Origin: an uncultured euryarchaeote
GTDB lineage: Archaea > Thermoplasmatota > Poseidoniia > Poseidoniales > Thalassarchaeaceae
NCBI GenBank assembly: GCA_937901365.1
Contig: CALCEF010000344.1
Coordinates: 1 to 6,254 of the forward strand
DNA: 6,254 bases
Reading direction: 5' to 3'
Position numbers and translations under genes: made by a program. Positions 1-4,183 of this stretch are shown here, in pieces; position 1 is the stretch's first letter; each line of letters starts with the position of its first letter. The notes beneath the pieces were generated by a model. That model ran no database searches. It saw only the letters and a program-made list of their open reading frames with translations, and was not told the origin of the DNA.

Positions 1-616
1 CCTCGACCGTTGAGCCGATACTGTCTCCAGCCTTACGAAGGGATTTCACTAGTTGAAGCATCGATTCTGCGGCCTCGGAATCGTTGCAATTCAGTATGGT
101 GCAGGCCTCACCTTCGGGTTCACCCTGAAACTGAGCGGTGATTGACCCGATTTGACTGCAATGGGCATCAACAGTTACGTCACCTATGGCTTCTCTAATC
201 AACGAGCCAGCAGCAACCAACCCCAGGGTCAATCGTCCAGAGTTCGCACCACCGCCTCGCAAATCTGCTGCTCCACCAGTTCGGGCGGCTTCGGGTAAGT
301 CTGCATGACCTGGGCGGGGCTGATTGGGTAAGAAGCTGTAATCACGTGACTTTGCATCCTGATTTCGAACAAGTAGTAAGATCGGGTATCCTGTGGTCTG
401 TCCTTCGTATACTCCTGACAAAATCTCACAATGATCAGGTTCGGCCCTAGCGGAAAGCAATCGTCGGCCTGGGCGGCGGCGTTGTAAATCTTCAATCAGG
501 GTTTCAACGTTGATTGGGATGCCAGGAGGTACGCCTTCAAGCAGGGCGCCCACGGCTGCTCCGTGACTCTCACCGAAGAGTGTCACCCTTACAGAATCAC
601 CCAGACTCATGCCCAT
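1..616 (-). CDS. aroC: Chorismate synthase, N-terminal part (runs off the left edge)
   Basis: Chorismate synthase performs the last common step of aromatic synthesis, the FMN-dependent anti-1,4 elimination of phosphate from 5-enolpyruvylshikimate-3-phosphate, in the cytoplasm. My translation of this open frame gives 205 residues with no stop, so the C-terminal part (the family is usually about 360 to 390 residues) lies outside the window. Family landmarks are visible: GESHG at residues 15-19, RRRPG at 46-50, EILSGVYEGQTTGYPI at 64-79, RPGHAD at 101-106 with the expected active-site histidine, and RGGGANSGRLT at 120-130. The last block is usually RGGGRSSARET; the GRLT form still fits the family signature and resembles a clade I recall from anaerobic bacteria. 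The start is uncertain: ATG at 616 gives MGMSLGDSV, while ATG at 610 (MSLGDSV) fits the usual family N-terminus better. It follows aroK after a hairpin-rich gap of about 40 bases. Identity is certain from the motifs. Confidence 0.95.
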   Translation of the reverse strand, partial: MGMSLGDSVRVTLFGESHGAAVGALLEGVPPGIPINVETLIEDLQRRRPGRRLLSARAEPDHCEILSGVYEGQTTGYPILLLVRNQDAKSRDYSFLPNQPRPGHADLPEAARTGGAADLRGGGANSGRLTLGLVAAGSLIREAIGDVTVDAHCSQIGSITAQFQGEPEGEACTILNCNDSEAAESMLQLVKSLRKAGDSIGSTVE

Positions 617-655
617 CGCTGCACCCTACGGGTGCAGCGGAGGTAGGCATCCTCC
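617..655 (-). promoter_or_regulatory. Tandem hairpins in the aroK-aroC junction, one covering the Shine-Dalgarno
   Basis: Read on the minus strand, the aroK stop TAA (658-656) runs straight into a strong Shine-Dalgarno, AAGGAGG (657-651). GGAGG (655-651) can pair with CCTCC (643-639) across a 7-base loop. Immediately next is a perfect hairpin, GCTGCACCC (638-630), loop GTA, GGGTGCAGC (626-618), extendable to 10 pairs with 639/617 if the first stem gives up one pair. The aroC ATG at 616 lies just after this second stem. The pairing is seen directly; a role in masking or positioning the ribosome binding site, with dependence on ribosomes finishing aroK, is inference. There is no T-run after the stem, so it does not look like an intrinsic terminator. 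Confidence 0.6.
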
Positions 656-1519
656 TTATGCCTCACCCGTATGGAAGGTGGTTTGGAGGATTTCCCATTC
701 ACGTGGCTCCAACGTTTGTTTGACGCGCCTTACTGTCGCTTCTTGGCTGGAAGGGATGATGAGGGCGATGGCTGGACCTGAACCAGAAATCGTTGAGACG
801 CGACTTCCTAGAATACCCATATCGTTGCATGTTTTGCGACCCATGTTGTCTCCAAGGGCTGCAGCAACGGCACGTCCATTGTGGATCATTGCGTTGAAAA
901 TATGTCCTTGCTCAATCGCAGAAATCGCTTGTTGAAATTGGCCAGCAGCAGCTTGGAATCTTTCAGGATCGGGTTGAATCTCCCTCGGCCCTCGATTTAG
1001 GATTAGGATCGTCCAATCATCTGGGTCTTCGACTTCACCCTGCATCAACACACCTTCAGCCGCTGGACGAGAGGGGTCGACGACTTTCCAGCCCGGTTCT
1101 ACAGCCGCCCAAGAGTCGTCCACTGAACCTGTTAACGAACAACCACAAGCCAACTGTGCCGAAGATGCGATGTCGACAATCTGATGATTCTCCAATGCTG
1201 TCTCTGTGGCATCTGCAAGTGCTCGAATACAGGCGACTGCCAACGCTGCGCTTGACTTCAGCCCACGCCCAGAGGGTAAATCCGAACGAATCGCCCAATG
1301 CAACTCTTCGGCATCGGGCATCGGCAGTCCAGCACCCGACCAAGTTTCGACCACTGCAAGAATCAACCCATGTGGGTCTTCAGGCTCTCTTTTGACCGGA
1401 GTGTCTCGCAATTGGACACGAGTTGAAAGCGAGATACTGACGGCCGCACCATAGCCTGCACCAAGGGCGTGGAGGATGCTAATCCCTCCATGACCTTCGC
1501 CGCGACCCAATACTGCCAT
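656..1519 (-). CDS. aroK: Archaeal shikimate kinase, GHMP kinase family
   Basis: This enzyme phosphorylates the 3-hydroxyl of shikimate with ATP, the fifth step of the pathway, in the cytoplasm. It is 287 residues, normal for the archaeal GHMP-fold enzyme, which is unrelated to the bacterial P-loop shikimate kinase. Visible motifs are an N-terminal GHMP strand with HALGAGYGAAVSI (17-29), the ATP-binding glycine/serine loop LPSGRGLKSSAALAVA (81-96), a central SLTGSVDDSWA (128-138) with acidic residues placed like the family's catalytic aspartate, and the C-terminal glycine loop ISGSGPAIAL (244-253). The ATG at 1519 is chosen because GAGGTGA (1532-1526) sits 6 bases upstream and overlaps the aroB' stop, and because the N-terminus begins as usual for the family. 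The gap to aroB' is 11 bases, supporting one operon and translational coupling. Homoserine kinase and mevalonate kinase share the fold, but the GRGLKSS loop and the shikimate-gene neighbours favour shikimate kinase. Confidence 0.93.
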   Translation of the reverse strand: MAVLGRGEGHGGISILHALGAGYGAAVSISLSTRVQLRDTPVKREPEDPHGLILAVVETWSGAGLPMPDAEELHWAIRSDLPSGRGLKSSAALAVACIRALADATETALENHQIVDIASSAQLACGCSLTGSVDDSWAAVEPGWKVVDPSRPAAEGVLMQGEVEDPDDWTILILNRGPREIQPDPERFQAAAGQFQQAISAIEQGHIFNAMIHNGRAVAAALGDNMGRKTCNDMGILGSRVSTISGSGPAIALIIPSSQEATVRRVKQTLEPREWEILQTTFHTGEA

Positions 1520-1530
1520 CCTATCTCACC

Positions 1531-2574
1531 TCAGTGCTCCTCGGCTATCGACAGAACGTTCTGGCCGATATGCCTAGCGCTTGTTCCAATACATCCAAGC
1601 AAAGAATCACCCACTACAACTGATGTGACGGAGGGCATATCTCCTAAAGGAGATATCAATCGCACAGTTTCGGCTTGTTGGAGGAAAATTTGACCCGAAA
1701 TTTGATTCTCAGAGTGACCATATCGAAGCAGAAGGAAGGGGCGAGATTCAATCTTCATTCGCCCAACAATTGCGCTGCGAACAATGCCGCTAGAATTGCA
1801 AACCGCAACGGAGTCACCAGCAACAATTTCACTCAGATACTTGGTAGAACCATCCGCCATCAAGACGTAGGCATGCACGGCTCCAGCATTGACTCTAAAT
1901 GGACGTGGTGGGACAAACTCACTCTCCAATGTTTCTCCGTGTACCAGAACCAATGCGTTGGACGCTGAACCGATGAGTAAACCTTCGCCGACTTCTAGAA
2001 TTGAGGTTAGATCTACGCAAACTCTGTCTCCAACACCGCCATCTTCGATGGCTAGGACCTCTAAGGCAACAATATCCGAACCTTCCTCCAGCATGCCTTC
2101 ATCTCCTTGGCTTTTGATCGCCAAACGCTCAGCTGCGATGATTTGTGCATCCGCCCAGATTTCTGCATCATTGGCCGGTAATAACAGACCAGCGACACCC
2201 GTTTCAAGAGCAAACGCAGCCCCTCGAATGGATTGTGATGAGGCGATTCTAGCAACGAGTTGGGTTCCGGTCCCCTGAGTTGCTGCAACCAAGTTTTCCA
2301 ATGGAATCATTTGCCAATCACCTGTGGTCAATACAATCCATGAAACCATCCCGGCCATCGATTTCGCTGCATCCTGGCCTTCTGAGTCGCTGATATCGAC
2401 ATGCACGCCAACCGGCGCGGTAGATGAGTCGAGAATCCGACCATCTTCACAGGCAAACAATGCTGAATCGACCCAATCAGGGATTTGATCTCCTGCTGCA
2501 AACAATACTCGATCGGCAGGGTGTGGTTGCAAAACACCACCATTTGCGCTTGCTGCATCGAGCCACAATTCCAT
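1531..2574 (-). CDS. aroB': 3-dehydroquinate synthase type II (archaeal, NAD-dependent)
   Basis: In archaea that lack DAHP synthase, this enzyme oxidatively deaminates and cyclises 2-amino-3,7-dideoxy-D-threo-hept-6-ulosonate to 3-dehydroquinate using NAD+. The 347-residue product matches the type II family (MJ1249-like) along its second half: GVGDRVCVDLTS (180-191), EVGEGLLIGSAS (194-205), LVHGE (210-214), the hallmark RPFRVNAGAVHAY (224-236), KYLSEIVAGDSV (245-256), VGRMKIESRPFLLL (270-283) and QQAETVRLISPLGD (299-312). Some positions differ from the form I recall for Methanocaldococcus (DTCS there, DLTS here; HSE there, HGE here), and the N-terminal half is more divergent. The ATG at 2574 has AGGTGAG at 2584-2578, overlapping the stop of the upstream ADH synthase gene; the gap is only 8 bases. 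The two genes form the usual functional pair, since the product of one is the substrate of the other. A short perfect inverted repeat lies inside the gene at 1637-1656. Confidence 0.93.
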   Translation of the reverse strand: MELWLDAASANGGVLQPHPADRVLFAAGDQIPDWVDSALFACEDGRILDSSTAPVGVHVDISDSEGQDAAKSMAGMVSWIVLTTGDWQMIPLENLVAATQGTGTQLVARIASSQSIRGAAFALETGVAGLLLPANDAEIWADAQIIAAERLAIKSQGDEGMLEEGSDIVALEVLAIEDGGVGDRVCVDLTSILEVGEGLLIGSASNALVLVHGETLESEFVPPRPFRVNAGAVHAYVLMADGSTKYLSEIVAGDSVAVCNSSGIVRSAIVGRMKIESRPFLLLRYGHSENQISGQIFLQQAETVRLISPLGDMPSVTSVVVGDSLLGCIGTSARHIGQNVLSIAEEH

Positions 2575-2582
2575 TTTCTCAC

Positions 2583-3368
2583 CTACTCTTCATGGACAAT
2601 TTCTCGAAGGGCATGAACACAGGTGAAGGGGTCTTTGGCCCCAAACACCTGACGACCCATGCAAACACCGGCTCCACCGGCCGACATTGCATATCGAACG
2701 ATTTCCAATGTTTCGTCAAAAGTCCCACCACTTGGACCTCCGGCAATCAATACTGGAATGGGGACCGCTTCGCACACTTTTCGGAAACTCTCAGCATTTC
2801 CAGTCCAAGGAACTTTCACCACATGGCAACCCATTTCGTATGCGACCCGAGCTGCGTGTGCTACGCCACCAGTGATGTCATTGGGCAAGGCGACGAGGTT
2901 CGGACCACGAGGATAGACCATACCAAGAACAGGCATGCCGACCTCGTGTGCTTCAGACGTCAATACACCCATCTCTCGAATCATTTCAGGTTCGTTTACA
3001 TCGCCCAGATTGATCTGACCTGAGACACCTGCAGCACCTCTGGAAAGTGCTTCAGATGCACTAGCAATTTTGACCTTGAACTGTGAATTATCTCCACCGT
3101 GCGCAGTTGAGGCTGAAACGTGACAAACGAATTTTTTGAAACCTGTGCGCGCTGCTTGTTCGCTGAGAACTCCCTTTTGGCAGACGATGGCATCGGCTCT
3201 GGCATTGATGATAGAATCGATGACTGAGTTCATCTTGTCGAGGCCATTTTCCGGATATCCGGATAGGCCGTGGTCCATCGGAATCCAAACGCCTCGGCCA
3301 TTCGGTAACAAACGCTGGAGGCGTTCGGCAAGGCCGTCGCTCATGCTCAGCCCGAATACTTCCTGCAT
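2583..3368 (-). CDS. aroA': 2-amino-3,7-dideoxy-D-threo-hept-6-ulosonate (ADH) synthase, class I aldolase family
   Basis: This Schiff-base aldolase of the FbaB/LacD-like family makes the seven-carbon ADH precursor of 3-dehydroquinate, from L-aspartate semialdehyde and a deoxy-keto-hexose phosphate in the archaeal route. The product is 261 residues, typical for the family. Numbered from 3368, visible sites are IPMDHG (29-34) with the conserved Asp32, GMVYPRGPN (149-157) with the probable acid/base Tyr152, VVKVPWTGN (183-191) with the probable Schiff-base Lys185, AGGPSGG (209-215) for phosphate binding, and GAGVCMGRQVFG (232-243). Sequence alone cannot exclude fructose-bisphosphate aldolase activity, but the dehydroquinate synthase II gene 8 bases downstream strongly favours ADH synthase. 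The start is uncertain: ATG at 3368 has no Shine-Dalgarno in AAACGCTGAA, while ATG at 3344 (MSDGLAERLQRL) begins nearer the usual family N-terminus but also has only a poor site. The 28-base gap behind the exonuclease gene holds a perfect hairpin. Confidence 0.9.
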   Translation of the reverse strand: MQEVFGLSMSDGLAERLQRLLPNGRGVWIPMDHGLSGYPENGLDKMNSVIDSIINARADAIVCQKGVLSEQAARTGFKKFVCHVSASTAHGGDNSQFKVKIASASEALSRGAAGVSGQINLGDVNEPEMIREMGVLTSEAHEVGMPVLGMVYPRGPNLVALPNDITGGVAHAARVAYEMGCHVVKVPWTGNAESFRKVCEAVPIPVLIAGGPSGGTFDETLEIVRYAMSAGGAGVCMGRQVFGAKDPFTCVHALREIVHEE

Positions 3369-3378
3369 TTCAGCGTTT

Positions 3379-3397
3379 GTCGACCCGTAGGGTCGAC
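3379..3397 (-). repeat. Perfect hairpin between exodeoxyribonuclease III and ADH synthase genes
   Basis: An 8-base perfect inverted repeat, GTCGACCC and GGGTCGAC around a 3-base loop (TAC on the minus strand), begins at the first base after the exonuclease stop codon (3400-3398) and ends 10 bases before the ATG at 3368. Its centre, ACCCGTAGGGT on the plus strand at 3383-3393, is identical to the centre of the aroK-aroC hairpin, where it lies on the minus strand. No T-run follows on either side. It may be a dispersed palindromic element, an mRNA-processing or stability structure, or a translation signal; the sequence shows only the pairing and the shared core. Confidence 0.6.
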
Positions 3398-4174
3398 CTA
3401 AATGTCCAAATCGACAATCACGGGGGCGTGGTCACTGACAACCAGACCACCCTCTCTCATGACTGAAGCACGCTGTAACAGTGGCGCACCTGCCGCATTT
3501 GCCAGAACGTAATCGATTCGCCATCCTCGGTCTTTCTCCCGAGCTTGTCCTCGGTTCGACCACCACGAATAGGGACCCTTTCCCGGACCGACACCAATCC
3601 GTAGCAAATCGCTCCAACCCGACGCCAGTAACCGATCGAACCATTCCCTTTCGTGAGGCAAAAATCCGCTCATGTTTTTGTTTCCAACCGGGTTCCAAAT
3701 GTCATCCTCTGTATGAGCGATGTTGAGGTCTCCACAGAGGAATACTGGTTCATCCAATTTCGTGAACGGGCGAGCCCATTCGAGCAAATCTTCCATCCAC
3801 TGCTCTTTCCAAATTTGGCGCTCGATTTTGTTTGAGCCGCTGGGCAAGTAACAATTCAAACAGTGCACACCATTGTGATCGGTGTGGAGCATGCGACCTT
3901 CCAAATCATCTGGGTCGAGAGTAGTGCCGATTCCTCGGCCCATTTCGGTGAAGGATTCTTTCGACCAAGTCGCGACTCCAGAGTAACCTTTCTTCTCAGC
4001 GGGATGAAGTAGTGTGTGAGCCATACCCGGCTCCCAACCCTTGGGCAATTGCTCTGGTAATGCTCGCGTTTCTTGCAATAGCAAAATGTCTGGATTGATT
4101 CTCTCGACAAAATCATCCAAACCCTTGCGAATGGCAGCCCGGATACCATTGAGATTCCATGTAACCAAACGCAT
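3398..4174 (-). CDS. xth: Exodeoxyribonuclease III (AP endonuclease, ExoIII/APE1 family)
   Basis: A metal-dependent DNA repair nuclease that cuts at abasic sites and removes 3' blocking groups or nucleotides in base excision repair; cytoplasmic, no signal peptide. The 258-residue product is normal length for ExoIII and has the endonuclease/exonuclease/phosphatase fold motifs in order: WNLNGIRAA (6-14) with Asn7, LLLQET (31-36) with metal-binding Glu35, GYSGVATW (63-70), NCYLPSG (107-113) with Tyr109, GDLNIAHTEDDIWNP (148-162) with Asp149 and Asn151, SGFLPHEREWFD (169-180), PYSWWS (201-206), GWRIDYVLA (217-225) with Asp221, and SDHAPV (247-252) with the catalytic His249. All catalytic residues are present, so an active enzyme is expected. 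The ATG at 4174 has GAGG at 4185-4182, 7 bases upstream and overlapping the stop of the permease gene; the gap is 9 bases. It has no functional tie to the aromatic genes downstream and may simply share their transcript. Confidence 0.96.
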   Translation of the reverse strand: MRLVTWNLNGIRAAIRKGLDDFVERINPDILLLQETRALPEQLPKGWEPGMAHTLLHPAEKKGYSGVATWSKESFTEMGRGIGTTLDPDDLEGRMLHTDHNGVHCLNCYLPSGSNKIERQIWKEQWMEDLLEWARPFTKLDEPVFLCGDLNIAHTEDDIWNPVGNKNMSGFLPHEREWFDRLLASGWSDLLRIGVGPGKGPYSWWSNRGQAREKDRGWRIDYVLANAAGAPLLQRASVMREGGLVVSDHAPVIVDLDI

Positions 4175-4183
4175 TCAAACGCC

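Noticed and set aside
229..495. An 88-codon minus-strand open frame with its own ATG and stop
   Set aside because: It lies in another frame fully within the chorismate synthase coding region, which shows strong family motifs through the same bases; this is a shadow frame.
617..639. Intrinsic transcription terminator after aroK
   Set aside because: The stem is followed by ATGGGCATG, not by a T-run, and it leads directly into aroC, so termination here is unlikely.
597..649. A 17-codon frame beginning at the ATG of AGGAGGATG in the aroK-aroC gap
   Set aside because: The SD touches the ATG with no spacing, the frame ends inside aroC out of frame, and there is no sign of a conserved peptide.
2424..3023. 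A 199-codon plus-strand open frame
   Set aside because: It is antisense to aroB' and ADH synthase, is rich in His, Thr and Ser as expected for a shadow frame, and has no recognisable domain.
3250..3263. 14-base perfect palindrome TCCGGATATCCGGA
   Set aside because: It has no spacer, lies inside the ADH synthase coding region across ordinary codons (Leu-Ser-Gly-Tyr-Pro-Glu), and is not repeated elsewhere in the window; likely chance.
3379..3400. Intrinsic terminator after xth, or an archaeal TATA box for ADH synthase
   Set aside because: No T-run follows the stem, and the only AT-rich stretch nearby (ATTTAG at the end of xth) is a poor TATA match.
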